Assembly: GCA_030652315.1 (NCBI GenBank)
Contig: JAUSAX010000096.1
Coordinates: 1 to 64,000 of the forward strand
DNA length: 64,000 nt
Direction of reading: 5' to 3'
Source: Afipia sp.
GTDB lineage: Bacteria > Pseudomonadota > Alphaproteobacteria > Rhizobiales > Xanthobacteraceae
Shown here: in pieces, positions 56,074 through 64,000 of the stretch
How positions within the stretch are numbered: position 1 is the first letter of the stretch
How the letters are laid out: every line of letters begins with the position of its first letter
Made by a program: the position numbers and the translations under genes
The notes under the pieces: generated by a model
Seen by the model: only the letters and a program-made list of their open reading frames with translations
Database searches by the model: none
Told to the model about the DNA's origin: nothing

Positions 56074-57671
56074 CATCCTTCCGCGCTCTTATCGCCGGCA
56101 TCATCCTGTCGTGGGGATGGAAGCGCGCGATGATCGCGCTGGTCGCGGGCGCACTTTCGGCGCTGGCGATGGCGCCGTTCAACGCATGGCCGATCCTGTT
56201 TCTGACGATCCCGGTGACGGTCTGGCTGATCGACGGCGCAGGCGCCGGACGTCTCGGCGGCATTCCGGCGGCTGCACTCAGCGGATGGTGGTTCGGCTTC
56301 GGCTACTTCGTCGCGGGACTTTACTGGGTCGGCTACGCCTTTCTCGTCGATGCTGAGACATTCGCATGGCTGCTTCCGTTCGCGGTGATGGGTCTGCCGG
56401 CGGGGCTTGCGCTGTTCATGGCCTTCGGCTTTGCGCTGGCGCGCTTGATCTGGACGCCGGACGCGTTTCGCATTCTCAGCCTCGCCAGCGCGCTCACGGC
56501 CAGCGAATGGCTGCGCGGACATGTCCTGACCGGCTTCCCCTGGAATGCTTTCGGCTACGCGCTGACCGAACCGCTCGCGCTGGCGCAGAGCGCCTCGCTG
56601 GTCGGACTGTGGGGTTTGACGTTCATCGCGATCGCAGTGTTCGCAAGTCCCGCCGTGCTGGCTGACGACCGTGTCGTCACCCGACGCCCATGGATCGCGC
56701 TCACCGTCTCTCTCCTGCTTCTCGCTGCGATGGGGATCTACGGCATGCTTAGACTTGCCAGCCAGCCCACGCAGTTTGTCGACAAGGTCAAGCTGCGCCT
56801 GATGCAGCCAAACCTGCAGCAGGATGTGAAATTCAATTATTCCGCCCGGCAGATGGTGATGGAAAAATATCTGTCGTTGTCGGACCGCGCGACCGGACCG
56901 CAGTCGAGTGGTGTCCGCGACGCCACCATCCTGATCTGGCCCGAGTCCGCGTTTCCGTTTTTCCTGACGCGCGAAGCCGATGCGATGGCGCAGATCGCCA
57001 ACCTGTTGCCGCAAGGAACGGTGCTGGTCACCGGCGCAATCCGTCCGCCTGATCAACCTGCCGGAACGCAGGTCACGCGCGCCTACAACTCGATCTATGT
57101 CATCGATCACGACGGAACGATCCTGTCGATGTACGACAAGCTGCATCTCGTGCCGTTCGGCGAGTATCTTCCATTCCAGTCGGCCATGGAAAAGCTCGGC
57201 TTCGTCCAGATCACCAAGGTGCGCGGCGGATTCATTCCGGGCGACCGAAGGCGGACAATGACGATACCGAATGCACCCCGCATGCTGCCGCTGATTTGTT
57301 ATGAAGCGATCTTTCCGGGCGACGTTGTGTCGGGCGACGACCGCCCCGGCTGGATCGTCAACCTGACCAACGACGGCTGGTTCGGAATCTCGACCGGCCC
57401 TTACCAACACCTGCAGCAGGCGCGATTGCGGGCTGTCGAGGAGGGGCTCCCTTTGGTCCGCTCCGCGAACACCGGCATCTCTGCCGTGATCGATCCGCTC
57501 GGCCGTATCATCGCGCAGCTGGAACTTGGCGCCGAGGGCGTGCTCGATTCAGCCTTGCCAAAACCCGTACCTGCGCCGCTTTTCTCGCGGGTTCGGGATA
57601 TCCCCGCAGCGCTGGCGGTAGCATTGTCGACCGTTATCGTTATTCGCCGGCGCGTGAAACAAAAGCCCTGA
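56070..57671 (+). CDS. lnt: apolipoprotein N-acyltransferase
   Basis: A 533-residue inner-membrane enzyme adding the third acyl chain to lipoproteins. About six membrane segments (residues 15-215) precede a periplasmic nitrilase domain with the catalytic triad Glu292 (WPESAFPF), Lys357 (YDKLHLVPFGE) and Cys410 (LICYEAIFPG). A C-terminal membrane segment follows. The start overlaps the CorC-type gene (ATGA). Confidence 0.96.
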   Translation: MTSFRALIAGIILSWGWKRAMIALVAGALSALAMAPFNAWPILFLTIPVTVWLIDGAGAGRLGGIPAAALSGWWFGFGYFVAGLYWVGYAFLVDAETFAWLLPFAVMGLPAGLALFMAFGFALARLIWTPDAFRILSLASALTASEWLRGHVLTGFPWNAFGYALTEPLALAQSASLVGLWGLTFIAIAVFASPAVLADDRVVTRRPWIALTVSLLLLAAMGIYGMLRLASQPTQFVDKVKLRLMQPNLQQDVKFNYSARQMVMEKYLSLSDRATGPQSSGVRDATILIWPESAFPFFLTREADAMAQIANLLPQGTVLVTGAIRPPDQPAGTQVTRAYNSIYVIDHDGTILSMYDKLHLVPFGEYLPFQSAMEKLGFVQITKVRGGFIPGDRRRTMTIPNAPRMLPLICYEAIFPGDVVSGDDRPGWIVNLTNDGWFGISTGPYQHLQQARLRAVEEGLPLVRSANTGISAVIDPLGRIIAQLELGAEGVLDSALPKPVPAPLFSRVRDIPAALAVALSTVIVIRRRVKQKP

Positions 57672-57867
57672 AGCGAACGTACCTTCACCGTGCGTCAGCA
57701 CGCATCTGCATGAAGGAACCGGCGACAGAGTGCCGCCGTAACCTAAATTCTTCAGCAAGTGCATGACTAATGTTTGACGATCCCGCGGTCGGCAGCGTAT
57801 GCCGGTTAAAACGCCGCATTTCGGTTCGGTTGGTTGTATTCAGTATGCCGGTGGCGTGGAGCTTGAG

Positions 57868-58284
57868 ATGACGACCAAGGCCCCAAATCCCGTTGACAAG
57901 TATGTGGGCAGCCGCGTGCGCATGCGCCGCATCATGCTTGCCATGAGCCAGGAAAAACTCGGCGAGGCGCTCGGCCTGACATTCCAGCAGGTTCAGAAAT
58001 ACGAGAAGGGTACCAACCGCATCGGTGCGAGCCGCCTGCAGCAGATTTCCGAGATTCTTCAGGTGCCGGTCTCGTTCCTGTTCGAAGGCGGACCGGCCGG
58101 CCCGAATGCACTGGCGGGATTGAGCGAGGCACAGTCGCCTGCCTACGTTTCGGATTTTCTCGCCACCTCCGAAGGGCTGGCGCTCACCCGCGCATTCACG
58201 CGGATCAGCGACGCCAAGCTCCGGCGCAGCATCGTGGAACTCGTTGAACAGATGGCGGCGCGCGAGCAATCCGACCCCAGTTAA
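57868..58284 (+). CDS. helix-turn-helix (XRE family) transcriptional regulator
   Basis: A 138-residue regulator with an N-terminal Cro/CI-type helix-turn-helix (SQEKLGEALGLTFQQVQKYE) and a C-terminal helical tail (KLRRSIVELVEQMAA). A very similar protein is found next to lnt in many alphaproteobacteria and looks like the SinR/CdnL-type HTH_3 group. The ATG at 57868 is chosen; an in-frame ATG at 57799 is probably too far upstream. Its target genes are unknown. Confidence 0.92.
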   Translation: MTTKAPNPVDKYVGSRVRMRRIMLAMSQEKLGEALGLTFQQVQKYEKGTNRIGASRLQQISEILQVPVSFLFEGGPAGPNALAGLSEAQSPAYVSDFLATSEGLALTRAFTRISDAKLRRSIVELVEQMAAREQSDPS

Positions 58285-58398
58285 GTTCGCAAGCACAGCC
58301 ACTCCCTGGAACAACGCAGACGTCGCCATGCGCGGCTTAGATCGATTCCAGATCAAGTTTCACACAGACAACACCCGATGGATCGTCAGGGCCTGTAG

Positions 58399-59133
58399 AT
58401 GACCAAGTCAGCGGACGACATCGCTTCATCAGGTTCGCAAGGTAACGACCACGGCCACGGCTCGTTTTTCGGGCGGCGCAAGGGACACAAGCTCCGCAAT
58501 CATCAGGCCGACCTGATCGAACATCTGCTGCCGCGACTGACACTGGATCTCGACAGCGCAGACGCGTCCGATCCAGGCTCGCTGTTTGACACGTCCGTCA
58601 ACGAGCTGCGACTCGAAATCGGATTCGGCGGCGGCGAACATCTGGTTGCGGAAGCGCTCGCTTTTCCGCAGACCGGCTTCATCGGCTGCGAACCTTACGT
58701 CAACGGCATGGCGAAGATCCTGTCGCAGATCGAAGCTCACAACCTCACGAACATCCGACTGTTCGCGGGCGATGCCGCCGAGCTCCTTGCATGGGCGCCG
58801 GCATCAAGCTTCAAGCGTATCGACCTTATCCATCCCGATCCGTGGCCGAAGCGGCGGCACTGGAAACGCCGCTTTGTGCAGGATGCAACGATCAGTCAGA
58901 TGTCACGCATCATCGACCCCACCGGCGAATTTCGCTTTGTCAGCGACATCGACGACTACTGCTCATGGACCTTGATGCACATGCAGCGATCGAGAGACTT
59001 CGCATGGACGGCGGAACGGGCCGACGACTGGCGCATGCCGTGGCCGCATTACACGATGACGCGTTACGGCCGGAAGGCTGACCGCGAAGGGCGCAAGGCC
59101 GCCTATCTGATTTTCAAGCGAACGAACTCGTAG
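58399..59133 (+). CDS. trmB: tRNA (guanine-N7-)-methyltransferase
   Basis: A 244-residue SAM-dependent enzyme making m7G46 in tRNA. The SAM motif is EIGFGGGEHL, the second is FIGCEPYVNG, and the catalytic region contains HPDPWPKRRHWKRRF. An N-terminal extension of about 25 residues is polar. It follows the HTH gene by 114 bases. Confidence 0.95.
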   Translation: MTKSADDIASSGSQGNDHGHGSFFGRRKGHKLRNHQADLIEHLLPRLTLDLDSADASDPGSLFDTSVNELRLEIGFGGGEHLVAEALAFPQTGFIGCEPYVNGMAKILSQIEAHNLTNIRLFAGDAAELLAWAPASSFKRIDLIHPDPWPKRRHWKRRFVQDATISQMSRIIDPTGEFRFVSDIDDYCSWTLMHMQRSRDFAWTAERADDWRMPWPHYTMTRYGRKADREGRKAAYLIFKRTNS

Positions 59134-59160
59134 CGCGATCCAGCTTTTCGGGATCATGCC

Positions 59161-60252
59161 CTAAGCCGGCTTGCCCTTGTCGCGCAGCCGCCAGAAGGTC
59201 AGAACGCGCTGCGCTGTCGCCGGCGACAGCCGATCATAGTTGATGCGCGCTTCCTCGATGTCGGGACCGGACGGCACCCGGCCCGGGCCGAGACGTAACA
59301 CCACCAGCGCGCGTACCGTGGCCCATTCCAGCCCGATTGATTTCCCAAGCAGCAGGACGGGATCGTAGCGATCGCCCAGCACCAGTTGGTGGACCACCGA
59401 AATCCGCATGCCGGTCAGCGCGGCGACCGCGGCGACCGATTCCTCGTACTTGTGCTGTTTTGCAAAGCCGAGCAGCGCGGCTTCATCAAGTTCACCTGCC
59501 TGATGCAGCGCCAGGATGGCGCGCTGGGCCGGCTCGAAATCGCGCGTCTGCGGCGGCGACTTCTGCGCCCCCGACAGCTCGATCATCGCCTGATTGATCG
59601 CCGCCTTCTGCTTCGGCTTCGCCATGTCGAACAGGCGGCGGCGGACGACATCGACCGACTTCGCCAGCAGTTGCTTGAGCGTCGCAGCCGGAAGGTCCTC
59701 GCGCTGGCCAACGGTCAGCGCCAGCATCCCGTCGTCGGTCGCGCGCTTGACCAATCCGGAATAGCCAAATTCGGAAAATTGCGCGCCGGCATTGGCCGCC
59801 ACGCTGCGCACCACCTCGCGGTCGCCGCGACGCACGATCACGTCGGTCACGGACGGTGAAAGCGTCGGGCGCCCGGAAATCGCCGCCAGATGGTCCTGGC
59901 CCTTTCCGCGCGCGATATCGACCAGGGTGGGATCGTCGAGCAGCGGCGAGCGGCTCAGGATCGGACCGGCGATGCTGATCTCGCTTTCGCGCGCCAGTTG
60001 CTTCACCAGCGTCGGTGGCGCGTTGTCCAGTTTGGACAACCGCTCCGCGAGCTCCACGCGCGTCTCGATTTCGGTTGCGGGCACCAGTCCGACCAGAATG
60101 TCGTCGAACAGCGCAACATGCTTGGTTTCGAAATGCGCGGCGCCTTGCAGAAACAGGCCGGAAATGCGCTCGATCGCCTCCGCCCGCCTCTCAGCGGTGC
60201 CGTTCTTGACGATCTCATCGAGTTCCGGAATCAGCGAAAAGGCAGCAGCCAT
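59161..60252 (-). CDS. DUF2336 domain-containing protein
   Basis: A 363-residue all-helical protein matching DUF2336 (ISGLFLQGAAHFETKHVALF; ELAERLSKLDNAPPTLVKQL), with HEAT-like repeats through the middle. The family is common in alphaproteobacteria and its function is unknown. The ATG at 60252 is preferred over a GTG at 60267. It points away from rimP; the gap to rimP is 422 bases. Confidence 0.85.
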   Translation of the reverse strand: MAAAFSLIPELDEIVKNGTAERRAEAIERISGLFLQGAAHFETKHVALFDDILVGLVPATEIETRVELAERLSKLDNAPPTLVKQLARESEISIAGPILSRSPLLDDPTLVDIARGKGQDHLAAISGRPTLSPSVTDVIVRRGDREVVRSVAANAGAQFSEFGYSGLVKRATDDGMLALTVGQREDLPAATLKQLLAKSVDVVRRRLFDMAKPKQKAAINQAMIELSGAQKSPPQTRDFEPAQRAILALHQAGELDEAALLGFAKQHKYEESVAAVAALTGMRISVVHQLVLGDRYDPVLLLGKSIGLEWATVRALVVLRLGPGRVPSGPDIEEARINYDRLSPATAQRVLTFWRLRDKGKPA

Positions 60253-60481
60253 GCGTATCTCTGTCACCGCTGGCGCGGCGGTTCACCGGCAGGCGGCACG
60301 CTCCGCCCAGGAGCTTCCGGGACTTTAGGTATGACGGGTGAATCAACTGTTAGCCGCGAATGCCTGTCCTGTCCGAGGCAGGTACAAGGTTACGCAGAGA
60401 TGTCCGAAATACCGCAATTTGGCTGCAAGACCCTGCGCCCTTTCAACAAATAGGAACGATACCGACCGCAAAGCCAGTTCC

Positions 60482-60550
60482 ATCCCACTCGCCGATCTGC
60501 GGGAAGCCCTTGCCGCACAGGCCGAAAACGTCTATATCCGCCGCAACTGA
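60482..60550 (+). pseudogene. possible remnant of the N-terminus of a plasmid/ICE Toprim-type protein
   Basis: The frame reads IPLADLREALAAQAENVYI then RRN and a double stop. The core LREALAAQAENV recalls the N-terminus of primase/Toprim-like proteins of rhizobial mobile elements, in which VC and a tyrosine-rich motif follow; here the similarity ends at once. This rests on memory of the family pattern only and is weak. Confidence 0.2.
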
Positions 60551-60574
60551 TAAATTCTCATACGCACACGTAGG

Positions 60575-60606
60575 AGAGTGGGCCCCCCGGGACCCGCTCT
60601 TTTTTA
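60575..60606 (+). terminator. terminator-like hairpin upstream of rimP
   Basis: AGAGTGGG (60575-60582) pairs with CCCGCTCT (60593-60600, one G-U pair), and the stem runs into a T5 tract. It lies 69 bases before the rimP start, so it would end any short transcript started in the upstream gap or attenuate rimP expression. Confidence 0.65.
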
Positions 60607-60674
60607 TTACCTGATGGCCCGCACTGCATGCCGCGGCGGGCGTTAAACGATTAAGAGCACTCTTGATCCTCGAC

Positions 60675-61448
60675 ATGACCGAGCCAACCGACGTTGCCAT
60701 TGACGCCGAACTGCTTGCCGAACCGCGCCTCGTGGTCGAGCCGGGCGTGGCCGCGCGCGTTTCCGCAGTCGCCACTCCGGTGCTGCAGGGCATGGGCTAC
60801 CGGCTGGTGCGGATCAAGGTGTCGGGCGACGCCGGCTGCACGGTGCAGATCATGGCGGAACGGCCCGACGGCACCATGTTGATCGAGGATTGCGAGGCGA
60901 TCTCGAAGGCGCTGTCGCCCGTGATGGACATCGCCGATCCGGTCCAGCGCGCCTATCGGCTGGAAATTTCATCGCCCGGCATCGATCGGCCGCTGGTGCG
61001 GCGTACCGATTTCGAGCGTTATATCGGTCATCTGGTGAAAATCGAAATGGCTGTGGCCCACGAAGGCCGCAAGCGGTTCCGCGGCAAGCTCCACGGCGTC
61101 GAAGGCGACGGCATCAGAATTATTCGCGACGACATTCGTGCCGATCAGGACCCCAGCGTGTTGCTGACGATGGAAGACATCGCCAGTGCAAATCTTGTTC
61201 TGACCGACGAACTGATCGCGGAATCCATGCGCCGGGGGAAATCGGCCGCCCGCGAAATACGTGAAGATCTTGGCATCGAGCCGCCTCCGCCCGAGCACGC
61301 GAAGAAGGCACGCGCCGAACTTCCTATTTCAAAAAGTTTCAAGCCCAAACCAAAGCCGAAAGCCGCGCCTAAGAACACCAAGGAACATCGCCTCGCCGCC
61401 GAGAAGAAAAAGCGCGCAGGCATATCCGATCCCCACGAAGGAGAGTAA
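60675..61448 (+). CDS. rimP: ribosome maturation factor RimP
   Basis: A 257-residue protein needed for 30S subunit maturation. The N-terminal domain contains the [12 protein letters not shown] motif and the C-terminal SH3-like domain follows (about 95-170). The protein is longer than the usual 150-200 residues because of a basic C-terminal tail ([18 protein letters not shown]), as in other rhizobia. The ATG at 60675 is chosen over a TTG at 60663. It is 3 bases before nusA. Confidence 0.93.
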   Translation: MTEPTDVAIDAELLAEPRLVVEPGVAARVSAVATPVLQGMGYRLVRIKVSGDAGCTVQIMAERPDGTMLIEDCEAISKALSPVMDIADPVQRAYRLEISSPGIDRPLVRRTDFERYIGHLVKIEMAVAHEGRKRFRGKLHGVEGDGIRIIRDDIRADQDPSVLLTMEDIASANLVLTDELIAESMRRGKSAAREIREDLGIEPPPPEHAKKARAELPISKSFKPKPKPKAAPKNTKEHRLAAEKKKRAGISDPHEGE

Positions 61449-61451
61449 GCC

Positions 61452-63056
61452 ATGGCCGCTGTCAGCGCCAATAAGCTCGAACTGCTGCAGATCGCCGACG
61501 CCGTCGCGCGCGAAAAGTCGATCGACCGCTCAATCGTGATCGCAGCGATGGAGGACGCCATCGCCAAGGCGGCGCGCGCCCGCTACGGCTCCGAAACCGA
61601 CGTGCACGCCGAAATCGACGCCAAAAAGGGCGAATTGCGGCTGTCGCGCCACATGCTGGTGGTCGATGAGGTCGAAAACTCCGCCAACCAGATTTCGCTG
61701 AAGGACGCGCAGCGCGCCAACCCCGGCGCGCAGGTCGGCGACACCATCGCAGATACGCTGCCGCCGCTGGAGTATGGCCGCATCGCCGCGCAGTCCGCCA
61801 AGCAGGTCATCGTGCAGAAGGTGCGCGAGGCCGAGCGCGACCGGCAGTATCAGGAATTCAAGGATCGCATCGGCGAGATCGTCAACGGCGTGGTCAAGCG
61901 CGTCGAATACGGCAGCGTCATCGTCGATCTGGGCCGCGGCGAAGCCATTGTCCGCCGCGACGAAATGCTGCCGCGCGAGGTGTTCCGCAACGGCGACCGC
62001 GTGCGCTCCTACATCTTCGACGTCCGCCGCGAAACCCGCGGACCGCAGATTTTCCTGTCGCGCACCCATCCGCAGTTCATGGCGAAGCTGTTCGCGCAGG
62101 AAGTTCCCGAAATCTACGACGGCATCGTCGAGATCAAGGCCGTGGCCCGCGATCCGGGTTCGCGCGCGAAGATCGGCGTGATTTCCCGCGATTCCTCGGT
62201 CGATCCTGTCGGCGCCTGCGTTGGTATGCGCGGCTCGCGCGTGCAGGCCGTGGTGAACGAACTGCAGGGCGAAAAGATCGACATCATTCCGTGGTCGCCG
62301 GACATCGCGACCTTCGTCGTCAATGCACTGGCACCCGCAGAAGTCGCAAAAGTCGTCATCGATGAAGACCGCGAACGCATTGAAGTTGTGGTTCCGGATA
62401 CCCAATTGTCTCTTGCAATCGGACGGCGCGGGCAGAACGTGCGTCTCGCCTCGCAGCTGACCGGCTGGGACATCGACATTCTCACCGAACAGGAAGAATC
62501 GGAGCGCCGTCAGGCTGACTTCGAAAATTCCACCCGCGTCTTTATGGAAGCCCTCAATGTCGACGAAGTCGTCGGCCAGTTGCTGGCGTCCGAAGGCTTC
62601 GGTTCGGTCGAAGACCTGGCGCTGGTGGATCCACGGGAACTCACCAGCATTGAAGGTTTCGACGAGGAAACCGCCAACGAGCTGCAAAGCCGTGCCCGCG
62701 AATATCTTGAACAGCTCGAGGCAGAACTCGAAGCCAAGCGAAAGGAATTGGGCGTGGAAGACGCTTTGACGACCGTACCGGGTGTGACCGCCAAGATGCT
62801 GGTGAAGTTCGGCGAGAACGACATCAAGAATGTCGAGGATCTGGCTGGCTGCGCGACGGACGATCTGGTCGGCTGGGTGGAGCGCAAGGACGGCGAAACC
62901 ACCAAGCACGCAGGTATTCTCGACGCCACCGAGATTTCGCGCGAAGACGCCGAGGCCCTGATCATGCAGGCGCGCGTCGTCGCAGGCTGGATCAGCGAAG
63001 CCGATCTTGCCAAGCCGTCGGAAGAGGCTGCGGCCTCCGAAGAAAACCCGGCGTAA
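61452..63056 (+). CDS. nusA: transcription termination/antitermination protein NusA
   Basis: A 534-residue elongation factor binding RNA polymerase and RNA. The N-terminal domain is at about 1-130, S1 at about 135-200 ([20 protein letters not shown]) and two KH domains at about 230-345 ([38 protein letters not shown]). C-terminal helix-hairpin-helix repeats include [20 protein letters not shown]. The length is typical of alphaproteobacteria. It lies between rimP and ylxR. Confidence 0.97.
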   Translation: MAAVSANKLELLQIADAVAREKSIDRSIVIAAMEDAIAKAARARYGSETDVHAEIDAKKGELRLSRHMLVVDEVENSANQISLKDAQRANPGAQVGDTIADTLPPLEYGRIAAQSAKQVIVQKVREAERDRQYQEFKDRIGEIVNGVVKRVEYGSVIVDLGRGEAIVRRDEMLPREVFRNGDRVRSYIFDVRRETRGPQIFLSRTHPQFMAKLFAQEVPEIYDGIVEIKAVARDPGSRAKIGVISRDSSVDPVGACVGMRGSRVQAVVNELQGEKIDIIPWSPDIATFVVNALAPAEVAKVVIDEDRERIEVVVPDTQLSLAIGRRGQNVRLASQLTGWDIDILTEQEESERRQADFENSTRVFMEALNVDEVVGQLLASEGFGSVEDLALVDPRELTSIEGFDEETANELQSRAREYLEQLEAELEAKRKELGVEDALTTVPGVTAKMLVKFGENDIKNVEDLAGCATDDLVGWVERKDGETTKHAGILDATEISREDAEALIMQARVVAGWISEADLAKPSEEAAASEENPA

Positions 63057-63128
63057 GCAGGCCGAAACCCATGAAGCGACTTTCGGACAGCACCATGCTC
63101 CGCAAGAGTTGAAGGAAATGACCCGCGC

Positions 63129-63812
63129 ATGCTTGCCATCGCTGATCACGCAGATCTCGACAACGGACCCCGGACAAAATCCGGGACCGAGCGGATGTGC
63201 GCGGTCACGCGGCAAGTCGCGCCGATCGACGACCTGATCCGCTTCGTCCTTTCTCCTACCGGTGAAACCGTTCCCGACCTGAAGCGCAAGCTGCCGGGGC
63301 GCGGGCTATGGGTTTCGCTGTCTCATGCCACTGTCGCGGAAGCCGCCCGGCGCAACGTGTTTGCGCGCAGCTTCAAGCGTGATGTCCAGGTGTCGAAAAC
63401 CCTGGCCGACGACGTGGAGCGCATGATGGTCCGGGGGGTGTCCGAAGCCCTCGCCATGACCGCAAAAGCCGGTCAGGTGATTTCGGGATTTTCCAAGGTC
63501 GAGGGCGCGATCGAGGGGCGGCAGGCGGCCGCCCTGATCCACGCCACGGACGGTGCTCCGGACGGAATCCGCAAGCTGAACGCCAAACTGGCCGCCGTGA
63601 GGCGGGAAAACGACGCGAAATCGGGGGATTTCCCCATTATCAGCGTCCTGACAACCGATGAATTGGATTTGGCACTCGGGCGGGCAAATGTGGTACATGC
63701 TGCCCTGCTCGCGGGCCCGGCAAGCAAGACCTTCCTCGCACGTTGCCAGACGCTCACCCGATTTCGGGGAACGGGTGGCGGTCACGATGGCGGGATAGAC
63801 CAGAATAATTAG
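63129..63812 (+). CDS. YlxR/DUF448 RNA-binding protein with L7Ae-like C-terminal domain
   Basis: A 227-residue protein. The N-terminal YlxR part includes ERMCAVTRQVAPIDDLIRFV and LPGRGLWVSLSHATVAEAAR, followed by a C-terminal domain resembling L7Ae/ribosomal eL8 (KAGQVISGFSKVEGAIEGRQ; ALGRANVVHAALLAGPAS). YlxR stands alone in many bacteria; the fusion is usual in alphaproteobacteria. It is placed between nusA and infB in the translation operon. The start at 63129 is the in-frame ATG; the conserved part starts about 20 residues later. Confidence 0.9.
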   Translation: MLAIADHADLDNGPRTKSGTERMCAVTRQVAPIDDLIRFVLSPTGETVPDLKRKLPGRGLWVSLSHATVAEAARRNVFARSFKRDVQVSKTLADDVERMMVRGVSEALAMTAKAGQVISGFSKVEGAIEGRQAAALIHATDGAPDGIRKLNAKLAAVRRENDAKSGDFPIISVLTTDELDLALGRANVVHAALLAGPASKTFLARCQTLTRFRGTGGGHDGGIDQNN

Positions 63813-63865
63813 GGCATCGCCGTCAGACGCGGCATGCGAGCAACGAACGAGATTGGGACTGTTGA

Positions 63866-64000
63866 ATGGCTGATACGAAAAATCCTGGCGATAAGACGCT
63901 GAGCGTCGGTTCGAAAACTCTGTCGCTCAAGCCGCGCACAGAGACCGGCGTCGTGCGCCAGAGTTTCAGTCATGGCCGCACCAAGCAGGTGGTGGTCGAA
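63866..64000 (+). CDS. infB: translation initiation factor IF-2, 5' part only
   Basis: The first 45 residues are visible. The start [20 protein letters not shown] followed by [20 protein letters not shown] is the IF-2 associated N-terminal region of alphaproteobacterial IF-2, before the long linker and GTPase domain. The frame is open at the window edge. It follows ylxR by 53 bases, completing rimP-nusA-ylxR-infB. Confidence 0.93.
   Translation, partial: MADTKNPGDKTLSVGSKTLSLKPRTETGVVRQSFSHGRTKQVVVE

Larger units (their letters stand above)
60253..60674. other. 422-base region between DUF2336 and rimP
   Basis: It holds the divergent promoters for DUF2336 and the rimP operon. Two other items are visible: a stretch with protein-like coding character at 60482-60550, and a terminator-like hairpin at 60575-60606. 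No complete gene is seen. Confidence 0.5.

Noticed and set aside
58285-58398. SAM riboswitch remnant before trmB
   Set aside because: No pseudoknot or conserved SAM-II core can be recognised in the 114 bases.

Overview
The window looks like chromosomal DNA of an alphaproteobacterium of the Bradyrhizobium/Rhodopseudomonas/Afipia group (Nitrobacteraceae). This rests on the high GC content, the order rpsT-dnaA-dnaN-recF-gyrB, a Fur protein without CxxC zinc sites, a DUF3551 mini-protein, DUF2336, and many short GC-rich palindromes between genes. This is inference from gene content and family knowledge; no database was searched. No tRNA, rRNA, CRISPR array, transposase or prophage gene was recognised.

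Left part (1-20.5 kb, mostly minus strand, accessory metabolism). At 1-8.2 kb lies a catabolic operon: solute-binding protein, enolase-superfamily dehydratase, FAD-dependent GMC dehydrogenase with a gluconate-dehydrogenase-subunit-3-like partner, two permeases, a GntR/FCD regulator and an ATPase cut by the window edge. It probably imports a sugar, sugar acid or glycoside and oxidises and dehydrates it in the cytoplasm. Then come a diguanylate cyclase with a periplasmic sensor, small orphan proteins, an SDR enzyme, a molybdenum hydroxylase pair, an EamA exporter, a two-gene AtuA-type pair, a Wza-like lipoprotein and msrA. Several unusual inverted repeats sit here: a hairpin covering the ribosome binding site of a small gene (11031-11077), and a pair of mirror-image bulged hairpins (18080-18245).

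Middle (20.6-29.1 kb, plus strand, replication). rpsT has a clear promoter, a structured leader and a strong terminator. A 1.1 kb gap precedes dnaA, dnaN, recF and gyrB. I found no cluster of DnaA boxes in the gap, so I do not call an origin there.

29.3-45 kb (mixed strands). An outer-membrane barrel is overlapped by a periplasmic serine hydrolase; then a MATE exporter, DUF2867 and DUF4239 proteins, an MmgE/PrpD protein, malonyl-CoA decarboxylase, a pirin, an SDR, an enoyl-CoA hydratase, a SulP-STAS-cyclic-nucleotide-binding fusion, and adenosine kinase.

45.1-64 kb (nearly all plus strand, housekeeping). murJ, trpS, a universal stress protein and a NifU-type scaffold are followed by tsaB-rimI-fur-HAD, then miaB-phoH-ybeY-corC-lnt, an HTH regulator, trmB, a divergent DUF2336 gene, and rimP-nusA-ylxR-infB, the last cut by the window edge. 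Tight spacing and overlapping start/stop codons mark these as tRNA modification, ribosome maturation, envelope and translation-factor operons.
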